Below, piece by piece: positions 1 to 11,080 of a stretch of 64,000 nucleotides of DNA. Location: positions 13,291,451 to 13,355,450 of the forward strand of contig NC_034012.1 of assembly GCF_000346465.2 (NCBI RefSeq), read 5' to 3'. The stretch comes from Prunus persica. Lineage: Eukaryota > Streptophyta > Magnoliopsida > Rosales > Rosaceae. A program made the translations under genes and the position numbers. The notes under the pieces were generated by a model. That model was not told the DNA's origin and made no database searches. It saw only the letters and a program-made list of their open reading frames with translations. The stretch's first letter is position 1, and each line of letters begins with the position of its first letter.

Positions 1-458
1 CATCAATCCTACGTAGTAGACTTTCAAGGCAGGCCACTGAACAGTTGAGATCAGACTTCAAATAGTATGCTCTACCTCTACGTGTATTCGATCCAAAGAA
101 GAGTAGCCAAATTGGGCTGAAGCTACATAAATAACTAAAGGAAAGAGTAATTCAATTCTGAGGGGCTAATGTAATTTACGAGAACCTTTCCAATTCAGAT
201 CCCTCAAGAACCAGTATTGGTTGGCTAGATTAGTCAAGGATGTTCCAATAATAGAAAAGAGACAGGCTCATGTCCTTGCTGTTGGAGTAAAATGGGAATA
301 AATTTAGAGGTGAATAAAAAACCTGAACTGTAGTGAAAAGAGCGCCAGAGTTGTGACGTCTGGAGAGATTGAGATTGTTGAGGACTCAATGCATGCCAAG
401 GCTTGCAGAGATTGAGGTTGCTGTTGAGGATAAAAAATGGTGACTGCAAGCTACGGAA
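1..458. other. Left-edge non-coding sequence
   Basis: No gene recognised. An open frame on the minus strand (234-680) overlaps the EMG1 fragment antisense, is rich in Leu, Phe and Ser, matches no family I know, and looks like a shadow. If the EDR4-like gene continues leftward, this stretch could be its intron. Confidence 0.4.
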
Positions 459-750
459 ATGGTTGAGGCCATATGCAGTGAAGGGAAAGAAGCGAAAGAA
501 GAGGGCAGTATATGACAGAGCAGAAGATACAGAGGCTTTGTAGCCAGCGGGCATCAACAAGAGAGCTATGATTGAGAAACAGAGTAATGGAAACGAAGGG
601 GGTAACACAATTGAACTTGAGGGTATTCCAATTACCCCAGTAGACCATAACCCCAAGAAAGGACCTGGGGCTATCTTCATCCTTGAGAAAACTTCTTTAG
701 AGGTTGCTAAAGTTGGAAAGACTTATCAGCTATTAAATTCTGATGATCAC
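459..750 (+). pseudogene. EMG1/NEP1 rRNA methyltransferase pseudogene fragment (N-terminal part only)
   Basis: EMG1/NEP1 is the SPOUT-class pseudouridine N1-methyltransferase that modifies 18S rRNA and is needed for small-subunit assembly in the nucleolus. The reading frame shows the family N-terminus: a basic Lys/Arg stretch, then a segment containing ILEKTSLEVAKVGKTYQLLN and DDH, which matches plant EMG1 closely. Three things mark it as dead. The start has one extra T (ATGGTTGAGG instead of ATGGTGAGG), which shifts the frame straight after the ATG. An in-frame TAG follows about 25 codons later. Homology stops after DDH at about 750, so the catalytic SPOUT domain is absent. It could be a partial genomic copy ending at an exon border, or a truncated retrocopy; no poly(A) tail is evident. 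Family assignment is confident; mechanism is inferred. Confidence 0.8.
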
Positions 751-1218
751 ACAATAATTCCACGGCTAGTATGTGTGTTGATTCTCTTTCCTTTCCATTG
801 ACGTGGAATTTCGTAGGAGTCTACATGATGAGGAAGTGGGGGGACTTTGCTTTGCTCTCATCACAATTAGAGAGCGTTGGATCATGCAGCCGTTTAGGCA
901 AGCTAAGAGGTTGGAAGTTGGAGACATCAGGGCTGTAAATCCTACTTACGGTTTCTGTGTAATTTGGTTGGAACGGAATACAATACAAGGGTGTTTCATG
1001 ATGCTAGGGCCAGGAGAAGGAACACAAATTAAGTCTTTAATCTATAATCATTTGAGAAAGTGATGACAAATATATTTACGAAGTATGAAGACATTGAGGG
1101 TTATAATCAGCCTAATCCCACAGAAAGATGTTTTAATATCCAGAAAATCTCTATGCTGAAATGAATTAAACAACAAATGAAGTAGATAGCTAGATTAAAG
1201 AGAGGATGATTTGATTAC
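751..1218. other. Unassigned sequence between EMG1 fragment and EDR4-like exon
   Basis: An 86-codon open frame at 803-1063 (+), starting at GTG rather than ATG, was not matched to a family and is probably chance. If the EDR4-like gene is intact, this stretch is part of its second intron; no further EDR4 exon was recognised here. Confidence 0.35.
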
Positions 1219-1345
1219 CTCTGGCTTTGAGAGTGGCACCACATCCACCACACATGTAGACCTGAAAATCTGGCAACTCTGGAAGAAGCTGCCGACATTT
1301 GGGACATCTAACCAGTCGAACTTTAGTGGTCAATGCAGACAACAT
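1219..1345 (-). CDS. First coding exon of an EDR4-like zinc-ribbon protein (partial)
   Basis: The exon encodes about 42 residues starting MLSALTTKVRLVRCPKC, then LLPELPD and CGGCGATLKA. This is the characteristic N-terminus of plant ENHANCED DISEASE RESISTANCE 4-like proteins, with a two-CxxC zinc ribbon. Arabidopsis EDR4 acts in powdery-mildew resistance and vesicle/clathrin-related trafficking. The ATG is at 1345 and a good donor (AG|GTAATC) follows at 1219/1218. A second donor (CAG|GTACTG near 1687 on the minus strand) suggests an upstream non-coding exon at roughly 1690-1990, so the 5'UTR probably has an intron. No downstream exons were found in the remaining 1.2 kb of this window. Either the next intron is long and the gene continues off the left edge, or only the 5' end survives. 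The EMG1 fragment would lie inside that intron. Confidence 0.65.
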
Positions 1346-1990
1346 AGTTTGTCCCGAAAAGCAAAAGCAAAAACGAAAAAGAAAACAAAAACTTGGGCTT
1401 CCAGCACAAAGTTCCAAACTTAACAATCAGATTCAAGCATGACAATTAATTTGTCCTTGTTGAGAAACCATGAGGGTCACACACAATCTGCAAAGTAATC
1501 AAAAGATGAACATGGCATGCATCAGAACAAATGCTTAAATCTATGAAAAGAAATGCGATTTTAGATCCATGACAGTAGGGTATTTGTAAACAAACTACAA
1601 GCTGATAAATTAAAATAACATAACATCAAATTCTAAATTAAAATTGGAACAAAGCAATGAAGAGCTAAAATTAAGGAAGCAGTACCTGAATTGTAGTGAA
1701 TAAACTCAAAGCCAGAAGAGAAGACATACAGAAGAGGTAATGAATTTGTTTTGAAAAATAAGTCTGAACTCCTCCTATATCTGGTGTTCTAGCTAAAGCT
1801 TTAGTTTTGGGTTTTTGGTTTTTCTTCCAAAATTCCAAGTCAAATGAACTGCCCTCAACCAGCCAGTGAGAGCCTCCTCCTCCTCTCTCTCTCTTTTGTC
1901 TTTTAAAAAATTTCTTCTGGGTTTTCTTTCTGCGAAATTCAGGCTGAATTTCACTGAAAAAATATCCGCCATTATAATTTGCTTCAATTG

Positions 1991-2928
1991 TCCAAAACCA
2001 GGAAGTTTCGGCGTTGCTCGCCTCCTAAACGTAAAGATGCTGCCGTTCGGAAAGACTTTTCCAATTTCGACGGGGTCGGCCTCGGTTGTGTGGGGTTGCT
2101 TGCTTTACTCTGAGTAACAAATTACAAGCTGGGATGACATTGACATGGGAGTAGTTGATGTATTTATGCTTGGCTTTAATTAAAGAATATATACATGGAG
2201 ACATCGTCATCGTCCATGCTATCATTGCTATGCTGTAACAATCTTGTAAACTGATGAGGAGTTCCTTTTTACAATAAATATAATTTTTGGTACTTGTCAA
2301 ATTCCAAAAAAAAAAGTTAAAGAAAATTGACAAATGTGAAAACCATGTGGCTGTTGAATTCAAATTTGTATTTAACTATACGTGTACTAAATTAGTAACA
2401 CTTCTATTTCTCTAACAAAGAAGGATATTTTAAATTATTCTAATGTACGGAGAGAGGGTTTGAACTCGAGTACAAATAGACATGTCACGGGCACACACTG
2501 CTTTGGCCAACTAACAAATTAATGAAATTTAATTAAAGGCCTTTTGTTGTCTAAATAATTCGCATTAGTTTGGCCTCACTATCATTAGTAGCGTAAATGG
2601 TCAAAGAGTTAGAATTGTTGAACTTTCCTTTTGGTTTCGAGGAAAAAAGTTGAGGCTGGTTATGCACGTCAGTTAAAACAAAAGCCCAAGGAAGACTACC
2701 AAAAGGAGGGAAATTAAATTTGTTCGTTCTTTTTGTAGAATAGATGGACGCGCCATTTTATCAGCCTTAAGATTGTTTGTGAAGTGAGTGAACCAAGCAA
2801 AAAGCAAAGACTGGATATTGCCATATTGGATAAGAGCGGGAGGGCCAGGGGCAGGTTGAGTCAATATTATTATCCATACCGTATCCACCCTTTCAATTTC
2901 AAATCAAATCCTTCTCTTCTTAAAAAAT
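1991..2928. other. Intergenic / promoter region of the PPD6-like gene
   Basis: The EDR4-like 5' end (leftward) and the PPD6-like gene (rightward) are divergent across this AT-rich kilobase, which therefore holds both upstream regions. Nothing else is recognisable except a weak SINE-like box B string (GGGTTTGAACTCGAG, about 2457-2471). Confidence 0.4.
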
Positions 2929-5900
2929 ATGGCTACCGGTCCTCTGCCTCCTCCAATACCCTCATCTCTCATCTCCTCCTCCTCCTCAAACAGCCATTCT
3001 ACTTCTTCTTCACGTTCAAAACTGCCCCCACTTCTCTCGCCTTCTCCATTGCCTCGTCATAATTATCAGCAGCAGGCACAGAGTAAAAAACGAAGAGAGT
3101 TGTTGTTGAAAGGAGGACTTGGTCTGCTTCCTCTTGCTCTGGTTGAGTCAATATTGAAAGAGCCACTTACTGTGCCTTCAGCAGAAGCTAAGGAGGCGGT
3201 GGTGGGCTCCTACCTCCCACCCTCACCTTCTGACCCTTCCTTCGTTCTCTTCAAAGCCTCTGCTAAAGACACTCCCGCTCTTCGTGCAGGTACTTACTTT
3301 ACTTCATTTTTCTTTCTTTCTTTAATCATTCACTCATGTCTTCTTTAATTTTGCTCCACTGAACCTACATTTTGATTGCTGCTTAATTATATATAATGAA
3401 CAAGAAGAAAAAGAAAAAAGTAGTTAACAAGTTTCTGACTAAATTTGGAAGTAGGCTTGAGGGTGTCTAGGACTAGGAAATGATGTAGCAAATCGTGCAA
3501 TTCCTTGCTAAACGATCCATTTATTATATCACTAGCTTAGCTATCAATGACAGAATTATTATGAAAGATAAGTCTGCTAATTGTGGAAAAACCGGCAGCC
3601 TGCGCTCCGTTACTTCTCTACACCGAAAGACTAAATGTGGCTTCTCAAGAAGAAGAACCTGGACAAATCTTCTTTCTGAAATGTAAGTATGTGATGAGTC
3701 AGTTGTTTGATTGGGATAGGATATGCCGTTACAGTTGGTTAGTTCGTAATCTAGAGCATTCGAGCTTCATTTTGTACCGTCATGGAGTCTGGTATTAAAG
3801 AGATTCCAAAATCATAATCTTGGTTTTTACGGAGGAGCAGAGAGAGCATCATGCAATTACAGGAAGATTTTCTATGTTTGGTTTTGAAGAGTGTCCAGGA
3901 ATCTTATACAAATAAGAGACTGTATCAGAAGTGGGGTTTGTGATTTTTTATTTTATTTTCTAGGAATTAGAAACATTTTGTTTTGGTTTTGTTTGAAGGT
4001 GTAGCATGTTTGTGTGGGTGTATATCTACTTGTATTCTTTGGAGCTTTTTTGCTCCTTGTTTGAGTAACGATAGGAAAGTATCAGAAAGCTTTTCAGGTC
4101 AATCAATCCTGGCCTCTCTGTACTGAGGTGATGGTATTTCAGTAAGTAAATCGAGTATGTGTGTGTGAGAAGCTAGTTCTTTGTTAAGACTTCTTCAGTG
4201 GAGGCTAAAGCTTCACTTAGAATCTGCACTACCGCATTTGAGGTATGTTTTGCTTTAGTAGCAAAAATGTCCAGCTCTTCTGAATCGCCACGGTTTGATT
4301 TCTCAAATATATAATCCTGTTTGAAATGTAAAGTGAAGGAGGAGTTTAGCGTACTGTGGTCATAGGAAGTTAAATGGATCCAATCTAACCTGGGAGAAAA
4401 CTAGATAAGTGACACTTACTCTGGATGAAAAAGAGAAGAATATTAGAAGGTATCCCGAAAGGTACAAGAGAATGTCTGCTTCATAACTTGAGGGTTGATT
4501 TGAGTTGAAGAACAAGCCAAGTCTGAGCCTTGACTAGAAATTGCAATAAAAGGGACACTGAGAATATTCAGATTGTGCAGAAATAGCTAGTTCTTTTGGA
4601 TGGGGTACTTGTCTATTTATAGAAAAAATTGATGTCGACAATGACATAGTGGTAAGGAGAGGTGAGGATTGAGTGACCTGCAATCTTGTAGCCTGAGCAT
4701 GAAGATTTCAGCTGTGAAGAAAAGCTTTCTCTACTGACCAGGTCAATCAATCTTCTAGCCTCCATGAAGAAAAAGTGGTAAGGAGAGTGTTCAGGAGCCG
4801 GCAATAAAGGAGAAGGAAGAGCTGTTGAGTTTCAGGACTGGACTTTAGAAGACTAAGAAGAATGCCTCAATTTTCTAGAAAATGACAGACGGTAAAAGTA
4901 CATTAGCATCTGAGCAGAAAACAAGAGGTAGGACTCTCAGAGGAATATCGAAATGCTGAAATGATTGTTCTTTATCGTTTTTCTTTGTGCTAGCTAGCCA
5001 TTTTACAGAGAACAATTAGTTTGAAATCAGGATGGTTGTGAGCTTCAAGATACATATATACTAATAGAATATACATACCTTTTTCCAATTAATTCCAAAA
5101 AAAAGGATCACTTTAGAGAGCTGCAGTTTCTTGAAGCTGGAGTACAAATGACGTTTGTTTTGTCCATACAAAGTTGCTTTTCCGTGGGTAGTTTCCTGAG
5201 TTTGTAGTTTCATTTTTACCCTCCAAAATTTCCAGCGCAGATTTTAGGATTTTGGGTTTGTTATTGTTCTATGCTCTTGTTTGCATTTATCTGGATCAAA
5301 TTCTAATTTGCCTACAATTACAAGAGAAAATTAATAACATCAACTCATTTCTTAGTTGAAATTTTATCTCTTTTGATGACGCTAGAAACTCTGCTCTTTG
5401 CAGGAAATGTGCAGCCTTACCAGTTCATTATTCCTGCAACCTGGAAACAGATGCGTGTGGCAAACATTTTATCTGGTAATTACTGCCAGCCAAAGTGTGC
5501 AGAGCCCTGGGTGGAGGTAAAATTTGAAGACGAAAAACAGGGAAAACTTCAGGTTGTGGCTTCACCTTTGATACGCCTGACAAATAAACCCAATGCAACA
5601 ATTGAAGATATTGGCAACCCTGAGAAGGTGATTGCTTCTCTTGGCCCTTTTGTTACAGGAAACACATATGATCCAGATGAGCTGCTTGAGACGACAGTTG
5701 AAAAGCGCGGCGATCTGACGGTACAATCTTTCTTGGCCATCCAGCTTGTCATTGTCTTAGACTTTCATTTTTCCTCTATGTTTTTCTCGTCACATTGTAG
5801 TATGTTGATTTTATCTGTTTTTGTGTATGCTTAAGAAGCTATCTCTTTTTCTACCCTTACCTGAACATGAATTCTCTCTGTTGGTAGCAATTTCATGCAA

Positions 5901-6098
5901 GCTTTCCTCTGTTGTTTATGTATGCAGTACTACAAGTATGCGCTGGAGACCCCGTTTGCTCTTACAGGTTCTCACAATCTTGCAAAGGCAACAGCCAAGG
6001 GAAACACTGTTGTATTATTTGTGGTAAGTGCAAGTGACAAGCAATGGCAAGCTTCTCAGAAGACTCTAAAAGCCATGCTTGATTCCTTTCAAGTGTAG
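2929..6098 (+). CDS. PPD6: PsbP domain-containing protein 6-like, thylakoid lumen (3 exons)
   Basis: Exons 2929-3289, 5404-5720 and 5928-6098 join in frame into 282 codons, with GT-AG borders and a TAG stop at 6096. The Ser/Pro-rich N-terminus looks like a chloroplast transit peptide. It is followed by a twin-arginine lumen signal (KKRRELLLKGG, RR at residues 55-56), a hydrophobic stretch and an AEA site at about 85-87, so the mature protein should enter the lumen by the Tat route. Residues from about 90 to the end form a PsbP/Mog1-type domain with typical strings (FIIPATWKQM, YKYALETPF, LFVVSASDKQW). The closest match I recognise is Arabidopsis PPD6 (about 262 aa). Cys148 and Cys152 form a CQPKC pair that could be a redox-active disulfide. 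The PPD6 role is poorly defined; it is a PsbP-fold lumen protein rather than the oxygen-evolving PsbP itself. Intron 1 is unusually long (2.1 kb). Confidence 0.9.
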
Positions 6099-6242
6099 TT
6101 CACTGCCGAATGAAAGGGAAAAGAAAATCATTTTGGCTTTTCGAAGCACTGTTCTTTTATTTTCATAAAGCTACAATACAAGAGGCTGCATTTACACGAA
6201 ATTGAGTTCCTCTCTGGGCTTTTAGCCCTTTATTCAGTTTTA

Positions 6243-6866
6243 GGCCATCTCCAATACTAAAAGGGCTAAACCCAAATTTTCACCGTTCAAAATACAACTA
6301 TTCATGTATTTCTTGAACTCAAATAGTTTTTCCCCCCAACCCTTCAGACTCAAAAACTTTGAGTCCATAGCCTTATTAAATTGTTTAACTCTATTTTTTT
6401 TTTTGTGGTTAATTTTTCTTGAGCTAATTTTTGTTTATAACTTCATGATTTGCTTTTCTGAACATTTTAATCTAAAAAAATTAAAAATTTGACAAACTTA
6501 ATTTTATTTCAATTTAAGTGAAAACTTGTAGGCCATTATCCCACATGGTTTGAATTATTTTCTGACTTGGTGGCCATCTCCTCTTGGTTGCTAGTAATTA
6601 TTTCTTACATCTGTGCCCATCTCCTCTATCTCCTCATCTCTTCCTTGAATTATTATCTGACATGGTTCATGTCCCCTCTTGCCTTGTTGCCATTATTTCC
6701 TGAATGGTTGTCTTGTTACCACTTGATTTGTTTTCACTATTTTTTGAAGTCTATTTAAGAAGAGTTAGGACTTGAATAAAATTATAATAACAAATTTAAA
6801 GCGTGAATAAAATGGGTACTAAACACATCACTCAGATTAGACTCACTTGCAAGACTTGCATTGGCC
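6243..6866. mobile_element. Candidate Tourist-like MITE 145 bp after the PPD6-like stop
   Basis: The ends read GGCCATCTCCAATAC on the left and, reverse-complemented, GGCCAATGCAAGTC on the right. Both are flanked by TTA (6240-6242 and 6867-6869), the usual PIF/Harbinger target duplication. The interior is AT-rich and non-coding. The inverted repeats are short and imperfect, so the call is tentative. Confidence 0.4.
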
Positions 6867-7469
6867 TTAGTCAGACATGCCTTTCAAAGAGAGCATTGTT
6901 GGTTGATGATTTTGAATCGAGAAGCAATGGCTTGTAGTGTTCGAGGCTCCGGCCCAGCTATGCCCGGGTCATTCTCCAAAGAATGAAAATAACCCTCAAT
7001 TTGATGGTAGCGACAAATTGGCTCGCCTTAAAAGATTAAGGCAGGGCATAAATAAATTGAAAATTCATGAGGAGTTCGAAATAAGATCCTAAATTTATGG
7101 GGCCTAAAAACATTTCATAATATCAATAAGACAGTTTGGTAGAGCGTCTACTACAACGTTCTTTGAGACATCGTTTATAAGTTCTACAATGTTCTAAGTT
7201 TTATATTTTTATTTTTATAACAAAATTCAGGTTCTATTCTTAAAAAACATCCTAATTCTTTTTTCACAATAGATATGTGACTAGTCTATAGTCGAATGAC
7301 AAACTCATTTTCACCAAGAGTTGTTTGATTTGAAAAGAAGTTGTGCCCAATTATATGACTTATGTAGAGTTAAAATATGTTTAGTACTACCGGAAGCCAG
7401 AGCCAGAGCCAAAGTCCGAGAAGCCACCAACATCTCTAAAATCATGGTTGGCACTACTAGTACTAAAAC

Positions 7470-8940
7470 CAGGGCCGTACCTGAGATTTTGAGGGCCATG
7501 TGCGAAACTTAAAATGGGGCCTCACATAATCAAATACGAAAATACTATAAAAATTTGCCATAACTTAATGTCATAAACAATTTTTTTTTATAACTAAAAT
7601 TCACCATCAATAAATATGTAATGACAATTAGAAATCAAATTCATAAAAATTTAAATGTTTCCATTTGATAAAGTTAAATGTTTGGTACAAAAATAAGCTC
7701 CTTGTGCCCCTTATAAGGTCCCTTGCTGCCTCCAATAAGCAATCTGTGTTTAATAGAAAAAAAAAATTGGCAATCACAAATTAAAGAGTAGTTGCACACA
7801 AATGTCAATAACAAATTAGATTATATTGCATTAAACACAAAAGCAACAACAAAAACATACCTAATTATCCAAAAATCATTCACATTGTATTTGCTGTCTT
7901 ATTTGAAGAATTAGAACTATTACAAGAGCTTTTACCCCAAAAGAAAAAAAACACAGCCAGTACAATACTAATGTTTGAAAATTGATCTTCTTGAATTTTT
8001 AGAAGAGAAATCATCAATCAAATGTTCATAATCAAGTTTTTCAAGAAATTCACTTTCAATTGAAATCAAAGCTAGTCCGTTTAATCTTTCTTACCACATA
8101 GTTGATCGCAAGTATGATTTTAACAATTTTAATCTATCAAGAGCTCCTCTTTGAGATTGAGTCAATTCCTCAATTTTTCTTTTTCTAAGCCATTTTGTAT
8201 ATCTAGAAACGTATTTTCTAGTAGGTGTCATGTTTAGATTACAAAGAAAATTTCAAAACCATATAACCTGGAAGAAAACCCCAGCAAGAAATAGATAAAT
8301 ATTTCTACAAACTATATTCTCATATAATCAATCATCAACATGATAATAATTTAATAAAATAAGTCATGTAATATATAGAATAGATTGAAATTTAGATACA
8401 TACCTGAATTTGAATTGAGATTTGAATATGACTATTTGATTTTGAGTGGTCTTTATGAATTTAGGAATTAGGGTTTTCTCTTCTTGGTGTTCAAATTCCT
8501 GAAAATTGAAAGAATGACAGAAATTGTCAAAGGATTGAAAAAAGAACCAAAGAGAAATTGATGAACAATGATGATTACTTACCAGAAAATCAGAGTTTAA
8601 GAAAAAGAAGAAGCTGAAGTTTTTTCGTTTTGTTTTGAATGAAGAAAGTACTTTTTTGGGAGGAGAAAAACTTTTTTATTTTATTTTAAAGAACGTTTGG
8701 GGGATGTATGACCTCAGTGAGTATTGAACTCTGGCACTTTTGGCAAATAAATTTGCGCTCCTAGCAACTACCTTGAACACACTGTTGTGCAAATATTTAG
8801 ATGATCTACTATATATACAATTCATATAATATTAATATATATATATATATATATAATATAAAGAATTTTTTTTTTGGGGCCCTTAAGAAGCGGGGGTTCT
8901 GTACGGTGGAGCCACTTGCATCAACCCAGGGTCGCCCCTG
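7470..8940 (-). mobile_element. Non-autonomous hAT element with perfect 8-bp target duplication
   Basis: The left end CAGGGCCGTACCTG and the right end (reverse complement) CAGGGGCGACCCTG are imperfect terminal inverted repeats of the plant hAT type. ACTAAAAC is duplicated exactly at 7462-7469 and 8941-8948, the 8-bp target duplication typical of hAT. The 1471-bp interior carries, on the minus strand, a short relic joining the start and end of a transposase (7968-8231). Upstream of it are splice-donor-like sites (CAG|GTATGT near 8404 and CTG|GTAAGT near 8581), as expected for a spliced 5' leader. It is therefore an internally deleted derivative that needed a helper. Boundaries are directly visible. 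Confidence 0.85.
7968..8231 (-). pseudogene. Fused N- and C-terminal relic of a TTF-type hAT transposase
   Basis: From an ATG at 8231 the frame gives 88 codons to a TAG, with one internal TAA. The first part (MTPTRKYVSRYTKWLRKRK, then IEELTQSQRGALD) resembles the N-terminus of TTF-zinc-finger hAT proteins. The second part (RLNGLALISIESEF, LEKLDYEHLIDDF) is the conserved C-terminal hAT dimerisation motif. The zinc finger and the DDE catalytic core between them are missing, so an internal deletion joined the two ends. No activity is possible. Family assignment rests on the C-terminal motif and the element's termini. Confidence 0.8.
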
Positions 8941-9573
8941 ACTAAAACTACCGGAGTCCAAACAGCCACCAACATCTTACTCCCGGCTTCCGCCGCTTCT
9001 AATGATCAGCCCATACGGCAACCCTGACTTCTTTTGCATCATGTGTTTCGTGGTCCCCTATTTCATTCTAGCCCCATTGGCCCTCACCTTGATCTTGACC
9101 CATCCAAGAGGGTATGACCCTGAGTTCTCCCCACGCAACAATACCCCTCCGAGTTCACCGCCATGTGGAACCTGACCCTCCTAGCCATGAACCCCAACAA
9201 GAAGTGGGACATCTACTGTGACAGCCTCCAGGCCTCGCTCTTCTACTACAGTCCCGTCTACCAACACATTACGGAGCTAGATGAAAAGTACGAACGTGTG
9301 CTGCTCGCAGCAACCTCGTTGCGTCCCTTGCTTCTAACCACCACAAACCAAACACTAGTTAGTTTCAAACTCTCCACGCTCGATGCTTACGTGGCTGATG
9401 ACGTGGCCAACAAAATCTCGGGCGGTAACGGTACCACAGATGTGTTTGTGCTCGAGATTTCGGTTTGCTACAGGTATAGGCTTGAGTCGAAAGACGTGAA
9501 AATTCCAGAACCCAATGTCTCCAGAGCTACTATTGCAACGTTCCAAGTCCAAACTCAGTTGCAACTGAACTGA
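8941..9573 (+). pseudogene. NDR1/HIN1-like (LEA_2 domain) pseudogene
   Basis: The C-terminal 130 or so codons (from 9163) are open and contain WNLTLLAMNPNKKWDIYCDS, LQASLFY and LSTLDAYV, the pattern of plant NHL proteins: a membrane-anchored LEA_2 domain with a conserved NPNKK motif, involved in plasma-membrane defence and stress signalling. Upstream, a hydrophobic segment (FVVPYFILAPLALTLILTHP, about 9048-9106) that would be the membrane anchor is in a different frame, and a short N-terminal stretch (VQTATNILLPASAA) is in a third, with a stop. At least two frameshifts therefore break the gene. The hAT element sits at its 5' edge. A similar string (ACTACCGGA...GCCACCAACATCT) also occurs to the left of the hAT element near 7386-7435, so the 5' end was locally duplicated before insertion. 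Confidence 0.75.
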
Positions 9574-10549
9574 AGTAGTGAATTCCTTATTCTGCGGAGG
9601 TTCCAAACAGGATGTGAAAGAAATTCAACTATTCCAGACAATCATACTTGTAGAACTCCTCAAACTATACGGCCCATTTTATGTAGTTTATCCTCTTTTC
9701 TTTTCTTAAAACCAAATGATAGGGAAACAATAAGATTTTGACCTTTTTGTAAGGGATGTGAATTACTATGAGATCCTTGCCCGACACTTTGACACCTTTT
9801 TGAAATATATGTTTTTTTTTGAAAATAAAGTGATATCTAATGATTATTTTCACGACATTACCAAACATAGGAAATGAATTTTCCATTTTCTATTCCTTGA
9901 AAAATGACTTGGGAAGTGATTTCTCCTTAAATCCGATCCGTGAACCAAACTAAGGGTGCGGAGAAAACTGATTTAAAATCCATGTAAATATTTATATTAT
10001 TATAACTTACCAAAAGTAGAAATGAGTCCAACTACAAGGATTCTATTGACACCACCATTACCTTTTTTTAACGATAATTATATATATCCCTTGTTTTTTA
10101 TTTTCAGAAAACATATTTTGGATAAGTTAAAATAATATAAATTTTTATATGAATTTTTAAATCAATTTTTTCTACACTTTTAGATTAGATTCAAGAGTGA
10201 GTGACCACAAACTCCTTGAAACTCAAATTCTACGAAAACGGACTGTATATAAATATCCCCAACGACTTAACCTATACTGTGGACAAAACCCATAGAATCC
10301 TAAAAACCTTATCACTTTCATTAGGCATGCACCAAAACCTAGCCATCTCTCACTTCTTGATCTTAAGTACCAACCCTCATTCACGTATATACCCTCAAAG
10401 AAGTTTATCAAATTTTCACAATGATCAAATAAGTTTCATTAAAAACAACAAAAATTAAGACGTCGTACCCGACTAAATGACTTTTATCACCTATCCAAAG
10501 TAAAATATCCTATATCATCGTCCCCAATTGTGATCTATCCAAGTAGAGG
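9574..10549. other. AT-rich intergenic sequence
   Basis: No gene recognised. Open frames here (for example 10201-10458) have no family resemblance and biased composition. Confidence 0.4.
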
Positions 10550-10800
10550 CATGCCCATCCTAAATCCAATGTATCACAACATCTATGTGATTGTTGTTCC
10601 AATGCCAAATTCATTTTCCTCGGTTGATATCATATGTGTATTGTATGGTATGACTATATAAAATATTGAGAGTTGATATAAAACATGACAAGTACTATAC
10701 TACTAGTTTGTTTTCCTCCTTTCATATTTATGATATTTGGTGATATCTAATGAAATATTGTTTTATTTTATTAGTTTTATTAGAATGAATTAAGATATTG
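10550..10800 (+). repeat. Partial copy 1 of a local interspersed repeat
   Basis: The segment from ATCCAATGTATCACAACAT through ACATGACAAGTACTATAC to AAGATATTGGAGGATGCTAA recurs at about 15725-15965 and 20200-20440. This copy lacks the downstream part shared by the other two. Function unknown. Confidence 0.7.
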
Positions 10801-10936
10801 GAGGATGCTAAAATGTGTGACAGAGACTTCAGTAGCATTACCATAAAAATTGATTCCGTCAAAGTGCGGAGATAAATTTGTCAGTGGGAGTATAAGCGAG
10901 ATTTGGATCATAGTATATATTTTTTGGGATATTAGT

Positions 10937-11080
10937 AAGGTTATAAAAAAAGTACAGTAGAGAGGATGATTGTGTTCAACTAACGACTAAGGGAAAGGGG
11001 TGAAAAGTAAGGTTATAAAAAAAGTACAGTAGAGAGGATGATTGTGTTCAACTAACGACTAAGGGAAAGGGGTGAAAAGT
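10937..11080 (+). repeat. Exact 72-bp tandem duplication
   Basis: Two adjacent units, 10937-11008 and 11009-11080, appear identical, starting AAGGTTATAAAAAAAGTACA and ending GGGGTGAAAAGT. The lack of divergence suggests a very recent duplication or an assembly artefact. Confidence 0.9.

Noticed and set aside
803..1063. 86-codon frame after the EMG1 fragment
   Set aside because: No recognised domain, non-ATG start, and it does not continue the EMG1 protein; insufficient support for a gene.
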